A DNA stretch of 64,000 bases from Thermococcus sp. (lineage in GTDB: Archaea; Methanobacteriota_B; Thermococci; Thermococcales; Thermococcaceae): positions 1-64,000 of the forward strand of contig JALTBN010000060.1 of NCBI GenBank assembly GCA_027075325.1, given 5' to 3'. This document shows positions 50,615-59,798 of this stretch, piece by piece. The notes beneath the pieces are model-generated. The model made no database searches. It was not told where the DNA came from and worked only from the letters and a program-made list of their open reading frames with translations. Numbering within the stretch: position 1 is the stretch's first letter; the number at the start of each line of letters is the position of its first letter. The translations under genes and the position numbers were made by a program.

Positions 50615-51567
50615 ACCATCCTACTTTCTCGGAATTTTTTGATTTCCTCTTTTTCTCCCGGTTTTCTAAACACGAACAGATGTTCATGTGCAATTAGATA
50701 GAAGTCCCTCTTCCTTGTTTTCCAGGGTTCGGTACCCCTCATATGATGCTGAACCTTGATAATGTCCTCCTTTAATACAAATCCAGCTTCCAAAAACACT
50801 TTCATGACTCTGAAGGCTATAGGAACGTAATGCCTATGCCGTCTAGTGTCTCCCATTAGGATCGCAGCATATTTTCCAGGTTTGAGCACCCTATAAAATT
50901 CCTCCGCAACTTTTTTCATTTCTGAAACGAACTCATCTATTGACTTGACGTTGGACAGATCTCCACTCACAAGAGAACGTGCTCTTTTTGTGTATCCAAT
51001 GATATTGGCATAGGGGGGATGAGTAGCGATTAGATCTATGCTTTCGTCTTCAATTTTGTCTAATTTTCTAGCATCGCCCTGATAAAGGCGAATTTGAGGC
51101 TCCACCCACTCAATGCTCTCTTTTAGTCCGAGGTAGGAGCTTAGCGTAGGCTGTGCATCCTTATGTGGATCATACTCAAAATTTAAGCGATCCCATGCCA
51201 CCATTAGAGCCTCATAATTTATGTCAACACCGATCCCATGTCGTCCTAAGAGTTTGCACTCTATCAGCGTTGTTCCGCTTCCTAAGAATGCATCTAGAAC
51301 AACATCTCCCGGTTTTGTGTACTGTAATATCAGATTTCGTGGAACTTGTGGGGCCCAATTTCCTCTGTATCTCGCATTTGCATAATGGGTTGCCCATTTC
51401 CCACGTTCGGGGAAGCTCCAGACTGTTGTTGTTTCTAGTTTAAGATTCTGAGGCTGAAACGTTTTGATTGGAAGGGGCTTTCCGATCTCTATTCTTTGAT
51501 TCTCTATAATGACATGATCGTGTTTTTTCACGAATTCTAGGTATTCATTGAAAGGAACTTCTCTCAT
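50611..51567 (-). CDS. DNA methyltransferase (N4/N6, THPPY type)
   Basis: 318 residues. Motif I is GDVVLDAFLGSGTTLIECKLLGRHGIGVDIN (about 89-120) and the catalytic motif is IDLIATHPPYANIIGYTKRA (THPPY). Another conserved piece is FYRVLKPGKYAAILMGDTRRHRHYVPI. The class is that of Type II N4-cytosine or N6-adenine methyltransferases of the MboII/COG0863 group. ATG 51567 follows GGAGG. Convergent with the unknown gene at 50000. Together with the D12-class enzyme it gives the island two methylation activities, perhaps one per strand of an asymmetric site. Confidence 0.88.
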   Translation of the reverse strand: MREVPFNEYLEFVKKHDHVIIENQRIEIGKPLPIKTFQPQNLKLETTTVWSFPERGKWATHYANARYRGNWAPQVPRNLILQYTKPGDVVLDAFLGSGTTLIECKLLGRHGIGVDINYEALMVAWDRLNFEYDPHKDAQPTLSSYLGLKESIEWVEPQIRLYQGDARKLDKIEDESIDLIATHPPYANIIGYTKRARSLVSGDLSNVKSIDEFVSEMKKVAEEFYRVLKPGKYAAILMGDTRRHRHYVPIAFRVMKVFLEAGFVLKEDIIKVQHHMRGTEPWKTRKRDFYLIAHEHLFVFRKPGEKEEIKKFRESRMV

Positions 51568-51750
51568 GTTTGTTCCTCCATTGTTGTAGTTTGAATAGGT
51601 TTCTTATAACTTTCATCCAACCTCCTAAAAACCATGCGACTACATCATTTTGTGTTGTCATAATGATAAAAAGCAAAAAGATAACATATAGAGGCAACGA
51701 ACCTCAAGAGGAAACGGGGGTTTAAGAAGACTCAAAGAGTACAAAGCCCG

Positions 51751-52437
51751 CTAAAACGCGAACTCCTCCACTGTGAAAGTTTCCATGACCCTCTCAAAGT
51801 CGTGCTCGGGGGCGTAGGTGAAGCCGCACTTGGGGCACTTCAAAACACCGTTCTCCTCGTGAAGGGGCGAGAAGCAAACGGGACAGCGGTACTCCTCGCG
51901 GTGGAACCTCTCGTAGACCTCATCGCGCATAACTATGAGGTTAAGCTCGGCCTCCCAATCCTCGTGGAGCATGCCCCAGTAGGGGGTTTCAACCGGGTAG
52001 AAGTCCTCAAGAACCAGCGCGTTTATTCCGATTCCCCTGACTCCGGGAGGGAGCTTTCCGGTCGGCTCGATTGAAACCACATACTGGTCGTAGAACTCTA
52101 TGTGCTCGGCCCGGACGGTCAAACCGCGGGACAGTTTTGAACGGAGGGGTATGAGTTGGAGAAAGAGGCCCTCCTTCTCAACGTCCCAGCTCGCACTTAT
52201 CGAGGTGCTTCCCCTCGTGAAAAACTGGGTTATGAAGCGGTCGTCGCGCCCCTCACCCGTGAGATGAAACCCCAGCTTACCCATCGCGCGGGAGATGAAG
52301 TTGGGCCTGGGGAGTTTCTGATAGTTGATCATATACTCCCCTATCCAGCCGGCGAGCGGCATGGAGTAGCCAACGAAGGCCTGCCTCTGGACGCGCAGGT
52401 ATGCCACACTGGGGAGGAGCTTGAACTGGTCCGACAT
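51751..52437 (-). CDS. Zinc-ribbon protein next to DNA polymerase D
   Basis: 228 residues. A mixed alpha/beta main domain precedes a C-terminal zinc ribbon CPVCFSPLHEENGVLKCPKCG (about 192-212). No enzyme motif recognised. ATG 52437 is taken because a strong TATA (ATATATACTATAA on the minus strand, about 52457-52469) is 26 bases upstream, suggesting a leaderless message; the frame upstream runs into polC. Conserved near the polymerase genes in my memory of Thermococcales, but a replication role is not shown. Confidence 0.75.
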   Translation of the reverse strand: MSDQFKLLPSVAYLRVQRQAFVGYSMPLAGWIGEYMINYQKLPRPNFISRAMGKLGFHLTGEGRDDRFITQFFTRGSTSISASWDVEKEGLFLQLIPLRSKLSRGLTVRAEHIEFYDQYVVSIEPTGKLPPGVRGIGINALVLEDFYPVETPYWGMLHEDWEAELNLIVMRDEVYERFHREEYRCPVCFSPLHEENGVLKCPKCGFTYAPEHDFERVMETFTVEEFAF

Positions 52438-52517
52438 CGGTGGGAGAAACGGCGTTATAGTATATATGCTTAACGGAATTCGAACCAAAACAAAAGCTAA
52501 AGGTTGACCGGGCGTTT

Positions 52518-55500
52518 TCACGAGCCGAAGAACTCGTCCAGACTGATGCCCCTGCCCTTCTTCTTTTTGGACTTCTCACCTGCCTTCCTGCCGGACCCCT
52601 TCCCGGTGCGCCTGGTACCATTCCCTTCCGTCTTTCCATTAGAGTCTCCCGTGGAGGAGTTCTCTTTTTTGGACTCTGGCTTTTTGGCCGCGGAAGTGCT
52701 TGATTTTCCGTTCTTGCCGTTGAAGTCATCGAGGTAGCCGTTCTTGCCGTTGGAGTGTCCGGTTCTCTCCTTTACCATCTTCTCACAGACGTCGGCTGAG
52801 AAGCCCATAAGGGTGCGCTGCCGCTCCGGAAAGACGTTCTCAAAGAGCGTCTTGATGTCCTTCTCCGTTATGCATATCCTCTGCCTCGTGTAGTCCTTGA
52901 CTCTGTACTTCGAGACCAGCATCTTGGCAGTGGACATGTACTTCTCAACGGCGCCCTTGCTGACGGTCAGGACGATCTTGCCCCCGCACTTGGGGCACTT
53001 TCCTGTGAGCGGGGGTGTGCGGTACTTGGTGTTGCACTTCACGCAGCGGAACTCCTGCCTCGTGAAGCTCCTTAGGTTGCCGCGGAGGTCGGGGATGATG
53101 TGGGAGTTGAGGATAGTTTCGGCAACATGATGCTCGTCCACTGCTCTTATGCGCTCGGCCAAAGCGAGCTGTCTGGCGACCTTTTCTTCCATATCGCCGA
53201 GCTGTTTGTATAGGCTCATCTTTGGCCCTAAGCCGATATCATCCGTATCGTGGGTGAACTTTATTCCCTCGTACATCTCCGGCTTCCCGAGCCTGTCCTC
53301 GACGCGCTCGATGAACTTTATCGACTTCGGGGACTGAAGCTCGTATGTGGCCGTGTAGAATTCCAGGGGGTAGTAGCGGACGACGTCCATGTTGTGGACC
53401 TCGCTGTCAACCTCGCGCGGGTCAAGTCTCGTCGTAACGACCAGTGGCGCGTCCATCTTTCCGCCGCGCTTCTCTGGTAGGTAGTACTTGCTGAAGTTGA
53501 GTAGTGCATCCAGGAGGAGCATAACGGCATCTTCGTCTCCGTCACAATTGCGCCTCTTCGCGGCGTGGAAGTAGGGGTGGGCGTAGCCGACCAGAACATC
53601 GGAGAAGCCGATTATCCTCCCGACGGTTCCGGCGGAGGTGTGCGGGGCGAGACCTATCACGAGGTGGCCGACGAGGTCTTCCATCTTCTCGGCGTTGTAG
53701 AAGCGAGGCAGGCCGTAGAACTTCTCCAGGAGGTCGTCTATAAAGCGGGCCACTTTGAGGAGGTATTTTCCAGCCTCGTAGGGAAGGATTACGTCCTGGA
53801 CTCTGAGCTCCAGTATCTGGTCGTCCCGCTCAAGGGGCTTGCCTTCAAAGTCATGGGTATATCCAAGCTCCCTGAGCTTCTCAACGCTCGTGCCAATTTC
53901 CTTTGGCTTGAAGTGAGTTATCGGCGCGTCTGTAGCGTCAAAACGGATTGTGCCGTCTTTGAAGACGTAGACGTCGTTCTTCGCCCTGAGGAGACCCTTC
54001 TCCAGCGGTTCGGCCATCTTGTAGCCGGAGGTCATACCCTGGACGCCCTTCAGCCTGTCGATGCCATAAACCTTCACGTTGTCCATGGCCTGGCGGAGGA
54101 GTTCAGACGGCTTTATGGTTCTCCTCGCATAGGGGACAAGCTCTGCATCACACTTGGGACACTTAAAGCCGAACTCCTTTGCCTGGCTCTCAGGATAATC
54201 GGCGTTACACTTGGGGCAGTGCCAGAGGAGTTCTTTCCTCGTTCCACAGACTGGGCAGATGTGCTCCGGACCGGTATGACCGCAGTTCGGGCACTTAAAG
54301 AACGCGATCTCCACGCTGGTTACCTTCCCCTCCTCGGCGGCCTTCTTGATGTCTCTACTTGAGCCGCCCGCGAGGCCTATCGGGAAGAGAACCTGAACCG
54401 GGGGCTTCATCCTCCTCTCCTTGGCCTTCTCGGGGCGGCCCATGCGAGCGCCTATCCAGCTTATCCCCCTGTCGCGGAGCTTTATCCGGTTGTTCTCGTT
54501 GATTATGTCAATGACAGTAAAGAATGGCTTTGCCTTGAACTCCCACTCGAGGTTGCCGAGCGGGGTAAGCAGGGCCGCGGCCCAGGGGTAGTCGATTACG
54601 ATGACCTTCCTCCTGTCCTCGGTGCGCTCGAGCCTGTGCGGAAGGCCCAAAAGCTCAAGGTAGCGCTTGATCTTGGCGTCGTTGTCGAGGACGACTTTCC
54701 TGGCGAACTTGTTATTCCTGGACTCGTCCCACTCGATTTGAGCGTTCACCAGTGCCCTCTGGAGTTCCTCAACTTCCTCCGGCTGCAGAGTGTTCCAGAA
54801 GAGGGTGTAGTACGGGTGGAACGGTATGTCAAGAACCTTCGAGAGGTGTATGGCAGTCTCAATATCCGGCCTAACGCGCAGCGGATCGCGGAGGAGCTTC
54901 CAGAGGAAATCGGGGTCGACCTCGATGTATTCGGCCGCCTCTTCAACCGCCTCGCGCGGGTTTTCGGCGAATGGTTCAAGCTCGACCTCGTAGGTGTCCG
55001 CTACCCCCTTAACAAGCTCCTGAACCCACCATTCCTCGACGTAGTTCGCTGGAAGGAGAGTCTGGTTGTTCTCGACGAAGTCACCGAAGTTCACAAGGGC
55101 ATCGCCCACGTAGAGTATCTCATCGAGCTCGTTTCTCACCTTCAGGGCCGTCTCGTAGTCGTCCACCTTAACCACGGAGCCGTTCTTGAGCTTCACGATC
55201 GGCCCCTCAACTGTGGTCACCGGAGTCGTAATGCAGCCTTTACCCGGCCTCTCTGTCTTCATCTGCGTTCCAATCGCTATGAACTCGTCGAGGAGGAGCA
55301 TGGTCGCCGGGTTGACGCTCCAGGTGGCGAAGCCGCTGACGCGGGAGCGGCCATAACGAAGGCGGAAGCCGCCGTTGGTTGAAGGTTCGGCGAAGAGAGG
55401 CCTGCCGCCGATTATCTCCTTTGTGTATTTCTTGTTGGGCGCGATGTTGGCCTTAAAGCGCTCGTAAAGCTCGTAGTAGAAGCCCTTCTCGACCTTTTCC

Positions 55501-56432
55501 GCCACTTTATCTTTACCCGTCTCTTCGGCCTTGGAATCCGCGGAGGGTTGCTCTTCCTTTGCGGACTTACCCTTCTCCTTTGCCTCAACGAACTCCTTAA
55601 TCCACTCCCAACCGTCGATGCCCATCTTGTCGATGTACTTGATGAGCTTCTTGGCTTTCTGGAGAACTCCTTCCGCCATAACGAGAACGGCGCCGCCGCG
55701 AATGTGGTTTGTCTCAATGCCGGGGATGTTTCTGTGGGAGACCTCAACCTTGTCCGTTTCCTCACCCGTTATCTCGATTGGGATATTCCTCATAGCGAGT
55801 TTTACTTCCTCCGCCTCAGGATGATACTGGAGACGGGAGACGGCACGGTGATAGAGATCAACCTCCTCAACCATTCTCTCAACGTGCTCCTCGCTCGGCT
55901 TGAACCTGTCAAGACCGAGTTTCTTCCTAACGTAGTCACCCACGAGAACGCTGAGAGCCTGCGCAGTCCCTCCAGAGCTCCTTATCGGCCCGGCGTAGTA
56001 GAGGGCGAGGTACTCGGAGTTATCTGCCCATGAGTTGCGCTTGATTTTAACATCAGCGATACCCTCAAGCGGGGCGGAAACGATTCCCTCGGTGAGGATT
56101 GCGAGGGCAGTTCTAACCGACTGCTCCGCGTACTTCTCCTTGCTCCCGAGGTCGCCGAACTTCCCGTCGATTATCTCATCGACGATTTTGAGGGAGGCAA
56201 GTTCCTTCCCGTACTCCTTCACCAGGGCCCTTATCCTGGGGGCAACACCCTTAGGCCCAACGAGGCTCTCAACACGGCCGGCCATGTCCGTTGCCTGGGG
56301 AACCTCTATCTCAAGACTCGGATCCTTACCCTGAGAGCGGGCCTTTCTCGCAAGCTCGTAGGCCCTGTCTATCTCGCGCTGAAGCGACTCAAAGTAGGCC
56401 CTCATCTCCGGTGAGTATATCTCCTCGCTCAT
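52518..56432 (-). CDS. polC: DNA polymerase D large subunit DP2
   Basis: 1304 residues, catalytic subunit of the replicative D-family polymerase. Family sequence is continuous, with no intein. Key parts: AESLVGPKGVAPRIR-type N-terminus, LYYAGPIRSSGGTAQALSVLVGDYVRKKLG, FRLRYGRSRVSGFATW, two zinc-binding clusters (about 690-760; about 1140-1165, CVKCNTKYRTPPLTGKCPKCGG) and the catalytic AKRRNCDGDEDAVMLLLDALLNFSK. The C-terminal extension is a Ser/Gly/Lys-rich tail of about 75 residues ending in ISLDEFFGS, a PCNA-binding PIP-like motif. ATG directly follows the polB stop. It is the last gene of the orc1-polB-polC operon. Confidence 0.97.
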   Translation of the reverse strand: MSEEIYSPEMRAYFESLQREIDRAYELARKARSQGKDPSLEIEVPQATDMAGRVESLVGPKGVAPRIRALVKEYGKELASLKIVDEIIDGKFGDLGSKEKYAEQSVRTALAILTEGIVSAPLEGIADVKIKRNSWADNSEYLALYYAGPIRSSGGTAQALSVLVGDYVRKKLGLDRFKPSEEHVERMVEEVDLYHRAVSRLQYHPEAEEVKLAMRNIPIEITGEETDKVEVSHRNIPGIETNHIRGGAVLVMAEGVLQKAKKLIKYIDKMGIDGWEWIKEFVEAKEKGKSAKEEQPSADSKAEETGKDKVAEKVEKGFYYELYERFKANIAPNKKYTKEIIGGRPLFAEPSTNGGFRLRYGRSRVSGFATWSVNPATMLLLDEFIAIGTQMKTERPGKGCITTPVTTVEGPIVKLKNGSVVKVDDYETALKVRNELDEILYVGDALVNFGDFVENNQTLLPANYVEEWWVQELVKGVADTYEVELEPFAENPREAVEEAAEYIEVDPDFLWKLLRDPLRVRPDIETAIHLSKVLDIPFHPYYTLFWNTLQPEEVEELQRALVNAQIEWDESRNNKFARKVVLDNDAKIKRYLELLGLPHRLERTEDRRKVIVIDYPWAAALLTPLGNLEWEFKAKPFFTVIDIINENNRIKLRDRGISWIGARMGRPEKAKERRMKPPVQVLFPIGLAGGSSRDIKKAAEEGKVTSVEIAFFKCPNCGHTGPEHICPVCGTRKELLWHCPKCNADYPESQAKEFGFKCPKCDAELVPYARRTIKPSELLRQAMDNVKVYGIDRLKGVQGMTSGYKMAEPLEKGLLRAKNDVYVFKDGTIRFDATDAPITHFKPKEIGTSVEKLRELGYTHDFEGKPLERDDQILELRVQDVILPYEAGKYLLKVARFIDDLLEKFYGLPRFYNAEKMEDLVGHLVIGLAPHTSAGTVGRIIGFSDVLVGYAHPYFHAAKRRNCDGDEDAVMLLLDALLNFSKYYLPEKRGGKMDAPLVVTTRLDPREVDSEVHNMDVVRYYPLEFYTATYELQSPKSIKFIERVEDRLGKPEMYEGIKFTHDTDDIGLGPKMSLYKQLGDMEEKVARQLALAERIRAVDEHHVAETILNSHIIPDLRGNLRSFTRQEFRCVKCNTKYRTPPLTGKCPKCGGKIVLTVSKGAVEKYMSTAKMLVSKYRVKDYTRQRICITEKDIKTLFENVFPERQRTLMGFSADVCEKMVKERTGHSNGKNGYLDDFNGKNGKSSTSAAKKPESKKENSSTGDSNGKTEGNGTRRTGKGSGRKAGEKSKKKKGRGISLDEFFGS

Positions 56433-58511
56433 TCAAACCCCCTCGCAGAACTGATCAAACCTGACGACGGCCCTCAGACGGGCGGTCTCCACGTCTATTA
56501 TCGGAACCCTCGCGGGAGTTGGCACGATGTTCACCATCTTCTGGAACTCTGTCTGGGCCTGCCAGGTACCGCTGTTAAGCAGAAAAACACCGTTGTATAT
56601 CCTGTAATCCATTACGTGGACGTGTCCCGTCTGAAAGAGGTCCGGAACGGATTCTATCACGAGCAAATCCTCCGGGTCCGGGGCTATGGGGACCTTGCCT
56701 CCAAATGTGGGTGCGAGGTGGCGGAGTTTGAGGAGGTCCAGCATGGCCTCGGCGGGCCTGTGGTGGCTCCGGTTTGGGATCTCATTGACAACGTCCTCGA
56801 TTCCCCTCCCGTGGGCAATGAGGAAGTCCCTTCCATGGAGCCGTATCACAGCGGGGTTGCTTATTATCGTGGCGTTCTTGAGCCTGTACAGCGGGCGTGC
56901 GTACTCCTCATAGAACCCAGGCTGTGGAAGAGCGGTCCTGGCTGCATCGTGGTTTCCGGGCCCGATGAACATGTGAATGTGCCGCGGGACGTTCTTAAGG
57001 AGGTTGGCAAAGGCCTCGTACTGGTCGAAGATGTCCGGGATGGCAAGTTCATCGTACTGGCCTGGGTAGATGCCAACCCCATCCACCACGTCACCGCCGA
57101 ATATTATGTACTTGATCCTGCTAACCAGCTCGGCGTGGGCATCGTTCTCAACGTCCCCGTTCAGCCAGTCGAGGAACTTGAAAAATGCCTCCTCGCAGAA
57201 CTTGTTGGAACCAACGTGGATGTCGCTGAGGAGGATTGCGTAGACCTTCTCTTTGAGGGGGGGCTTGTTCCTCTTGAAGCGTGGGACGTCAGGGATGAAT
57301 ATCCTGTCCGCGAATATCATTCCCCTTCCGGAGTAGCGGCCACGGACTGCGATTACTGCGTTGTGCATCAGGTTCATTACAAGCTTTGAATCCTCCCGCT
57401 CACGGTTTATGAAGACCTTAACGCGCCCCGTAGTGTCCTCAAGCTCTAGAACGTAGCCCTTGGCGGTTTCCCTCTTGTCATTCACCATGCCCACGATGGT
57501 CACGTCCCCCTCCGAGCGGACGTAGCTGAGCTTTCCGATATCGATTATGCCCCCTATCTCAGGATTTTCGCGGAGAATGGAACGCATCTTACGCAGGCGG
57601 GAGCGGAAGAAGGAGCGGTATGAAGCGACCAGAAACTCCCCTTCTTTCCCCGCGGCGTTCTTGGCCCTGGGAGGACTGAACTTAACGTTCTTCACATCAA
57701 AAACAACCCTGGCATCCTCCGGGATCTCCGCGGCCCGGTACGTGAAGCCCTCCTTCGGGGCAATGGTTATGTCGTCGTAGACGCTGTAGGTCTTTCCGGT
57801 ATCTTCGGGGACTTCTTCCTCGATGTACTTCACCGGAACCCCATAGTCGCCGTATATAACCGGCCGGGTATCGCCGTTTCCGTTTTCATATTCAGAATAG
57901 GCATCGTATTCGTCTTCAGGCGTTGAAACGGCCTCGACTACCTCGTCTGGATCACCATCAAAGGAAGGCTCCATTTCCACTGGAAGCCCTTCTGAGGATG
58001 CCTGGAGACCCTCTAACTCCGCCGTCTCCGAAGAATCTTCGACAACGGGAGTTCCAGTGGAAACCGAACTCCCCCCCTCAGAAACGGAGGCGTCCAAAGA
58101 GTTTATTTTGGGATAACTAGTGGGTTCTACCCCCGTTTCAACATCAGTTCCAGTGGAAATATAACTCGTTTCACCGGGCAGTTTTTCGGGATACGATTCC
58201 ACTGTATCCTTCTCTGAATTGGAAGTCTGGGCTTTAGATCCAAGCTCTTCGGAAGAACGGGCAACCATATTATCCAATCTAAATTCAGAGGGTTTAGAGG
58301 GCTCAATCTCTTTGGGGATTCCAGTGGAAATCAAGCCCTTCCCGCGCAGGAATTCCTCTGCAATGGAAGCGTCGATGATGAACGTTCCCTTAGATTTGGC
58401 GAACTTTATGAGTTCAGCCAGGCTGAATGAGCTCTCATAGTGTGGTTCAAGAAGATAGTAGGCGGGGGGTGTTATGAGATAATTGTTCTTTAAGAGGTCT
58501 TCAACAAGCAT
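56433..58511 (-). CDS. polB: DNA polymerase D small subunit DP1 (3'-5' exonuclease)
   Basis: 692 residues. The C-terminal half is a calcineurin-like phosphoesterase: LLSDIHVGSNKF, FGGDVVDGVGIYPGQ, GPGNHDAARTALPQPG, LIAHGRGIEDV and LFQTGHVHVMDYR supply the metal ligands of the proofreading Mre11-type nuclease. An OB fold precedes it (about 315-410). The N-terminal helical domain (1-60) is followed by an acidic, Ser/Thr-rich linker of about 190 residues. Within that linker the sequence encodes four ORB-like boxes (STGI at 62-65, STGT at 119-122 and 151-154, PVEM at 177-180). ATG 58511 overlaps the orc1 stop (TGATG). Confidence 0.96.
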   Translation of the reverse strand: MLVEDLLKNNYLITPPAYYLLEPHYESSFSLAELIKFAKSKGTFIIDASIAEEFLRGKGLISTGIPKEIEPSKPSEFRLDNMVARSSEELGSKAQTSNSEKDTVESYPEKLPGETSYISTGTDVETGVEPTSYPKINSLDASVSEGGSSVSTGTPVVEDSSETAELEGLQASSEGLPVEMEPSFDGDPDEVVEAVSTPEDEYDAYSEYENGNGDTRPVIYGDYGVPVKYIEEEVPEDTGKTYSVYDDITIAPKEGFTYRAAEIPEDARVVFDVKNVKFSPPRAKNAAGKEGEFLVASYRSFFRSRLRKMRSILRENPEIGGIIDIGKLSYVRSEGDVTIVGMVNDKRETAKGYVLELEDTTGRVKVFINREREDSKLVMNLMHNAVIAVRGRYSGRGMIFADRIFIPDVPRFKRNKPPLKEKVYAILLSDIHVGSNKFCEEAFFKFLDWLNGDVENDAHAELVSRIKYIIFGGDVVDGVGIYPGQYDELAIPDIFDQYEAFANLLKNVPRHIHMFIGPGNHDAARTALPQPGFYEEYARPLYRLKNATIISNPAVIRLHGRDFLIAHGRGIEDVVNEIPNRSHHRPAEAMLDLLKLRHLAPTFGGKVPIAPDPEDLLVIESVPDLFQTGHVHVMDYRIYNGVFLLNSGTWQAQTEFQKMVNIVPTPARVPIIDVETARLRAVVRFDQFCEGV
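57973..57985 (-). repeat. Mini-ORB-like box inside polB (1)
   Basis: ATTTCCACTGGAA on the plus strand; the complement TTCCAGTGGAAAT is the origin recognition box core. It codes for PVEM in the DP1 linker. Confidence 0.55.
58051..58077. repeat. ORB-like box inside polB (2), with C-string
   Basis: TTCCAGTGGAAAC followed by CGAACTCCCCCC. It resembles the box in the orc1 promoter (59774-59798) in 22 of about 25 positions. It codes for VSTGTP in DP1. Confidence 0.6.
58148..58160 (+). repeat. Mini-ORB-like box inside polB (3)
   Basis: TTCCAGTGGAAAT, followed by ATAACTC. Codes for ISTGTD in the DP1 linker. Confidence 0.55.
58319..58331 (+). repeat. Mini-ORB-like box inside polB (4)
   Basis: TTCCAGTGGAAAT. 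Codes for ISTGIP in the DP1 linker just after the N-terminal helical domain. Confidence 0.55.
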
Positions 58512-59755
58512 CACACCAGCCTCCTCTGGCCGGAGAGGTTTAGGGTGAGCAGGGGCCTGAGCTGATCGTCGGCGCCGAATATCTTCTTCACTTTGTGGGG
58601 GGTAACGTTCAGCCTTATCTCCTTTGTTCTGCCATAACGGCCCTTGCTGACCACCTTGGCGTTGATGATTCCAAGCATGTCCAGCTCGTTTATGAGATCA
58701 CTGACGCGCCGCTGGGTCAGGGGCTCGATGTCAAGGTAGTCACACACCTTTTTGTAAACGGAATAGACATCGCCGGTGTTGGCAGGGAGCTCCCCGTTCT
58801 CATCCAGGAGAACAACAGAGTAGAGGAGAATCTTGGAGTGGAGTGGGAGAGTTTTGATGACCTCTTCCATCGTGTCCTGCTCTATCTTATCCTGAGCGAG
58901 TCTCACGTGGTGCTCAGTCACCTTGCTTGCCCCCTCGCGCTCGGCGATCTCGCCGGCAACACGAAGGAGATCCAAAGCGCGTCTCGCATCGCCGTGCTCC
59001 CTGGCCGCCAGGGCGGCACAGAGCGGAACAACCGCGTCGTCGAGAACCCCTTCGTTGAATGCGTCCCTGGCACGCTGCATAAGGATGTCCCTGAGCTGGT
59101 TGGCATCGTATGGCGGAAATACCACCTCCTCCTCGCTCAGGCTCGAAAGGACACGCGCATCCAGGTACTCCTTGAACTTAAGGTCGTTGGAGATGCCGAT
59201 TATGCTAACTTTGGCCCTCCCCAGCTCGGTATTTATCCTCGTGAGGGAGTAGAGTATGTCGTCACCGCTCTTCTTTATGAGTTTGTCTATCTCGTCCAAG
59301 ACGATGATGACGAAGCGCTCCCTCGCGTCGATAACCTCCCTGAGGCGGGCGTAAACTTCGTCAGTGGGCCAGCCAACGAGGGGAACCTCAACGCCGCTCT
59401 CTCCTTTAAAGTAGTTAACTATGTTGGCGAGAACACGGTACTGAGTGTCAACAATCTCACAGTTGATGTAGATTACCTCCACCGGAACCTGGTACTTCTC
59501 GGAGATCCTCTTCAACTCCTCGGTGACGAACTTTATGGTGACGGTCTTACCGGTTCCGGTCTTTCCGTAGACAAAAACGTTGGATGGGGTCTCACCGCGG
59601 AGAACGGGAACGAGTATGTGGGCCAGCTCCTCAATCTGTTCTTTTCGATGGGGAAGCTCCTTCGGGGTGTAGCTGTGGCGCAGAACCTCTTTATTTTTGA
59701 ATATTTTCTTGGCGTGAAGGTACTTCTCGAAGATTGAGCCCAGGTAATCGTTCAT
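58511..59755 (-). CDS. cdc6: Orc1/Cdc6 replication initiator
   Basis: 414 residues from ATG 59755. AAA+ motifs: VFVYGKTGTGKTVTIKFV (Walker A), FVIIVLDEIDKLIKKSG (Walker B) and IIGISNDLKFKEYLDARVLSSLSEEEVVFPPY (sensor and initiator-specific region). The C-terminal winged helix follows (NTGDVYSVYKKVCDYLDIEPLTQRRVSDLINELDMLGII). It binds ORB boxes and loads MCM at oriC. Start 59755 follows GGTGATAGCC; the longer frame to 59812 would be translated through an ORB box and is rejected. First gene of the orc1-polB-polC operon. The promoter contains an ORB, implying autoregulation. Confidence 0.96.
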   Translation of the reverse strand: MNDYLGSIFEKYLHAKKIFKNKEVLRHSYTPKELPHRKEQIEELAHILVPVLRGETPSNVFVYGKTGTGKTVTIKFVTEELKRISEKYQVPVEVIYINCEIVDTQYRVLANIVNYFKGESGVEVPLVGWPTDEVYARLREVIDARERFVIIVLDEIDKLIKKSGDDILYSLTRINTELGRAKVSIIGISNDLKFKEYLDARVLSSLSEEEVVFPPYDANQLRDILMQRARDAFNEGVLDDAVVPLCAALAAREHGDARRALDLLRVAGEIAEREGASKVTEHHVRLAQDKIEQDTMEEVIKTLPLHSKILLYSVVLLDENGELPANTGDVYSVYKKVCDYLDIEPLTQRRVSDLINELDMLGIINAKVVSKGRYGRTKEIRLNVTPHKVKKIFGADDQLRPLLTLNLSGQRRLV

Positions 59756-59773
59756 GGCTATCACCGATTTCAT

Positions 59774-59798
59774 CTCCAGTGGAAATGAAACTCCCCCC
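59774..59798 (+). repeat. ORB in the orc1 promoter
   Basis: The box reads CTCCAGTGGAAATGAAACTC followed by CCCCC. The likely TATA of orc1 (ATAAATATT on the minus strand, about 59808-59817) is just upstream, so the ORB covers the transcription start and could let Orc1 repress itself. Confidence 0.75.

Noticed and set aside
54636..55382. 248-codon open frame antisense to polC
   Set aside because: A shadow of GC-rich coding sequence; no ribosome-binding site and no recognisable protein. The same holds for long antisense frames in the RND, enolase and FBPase genes.
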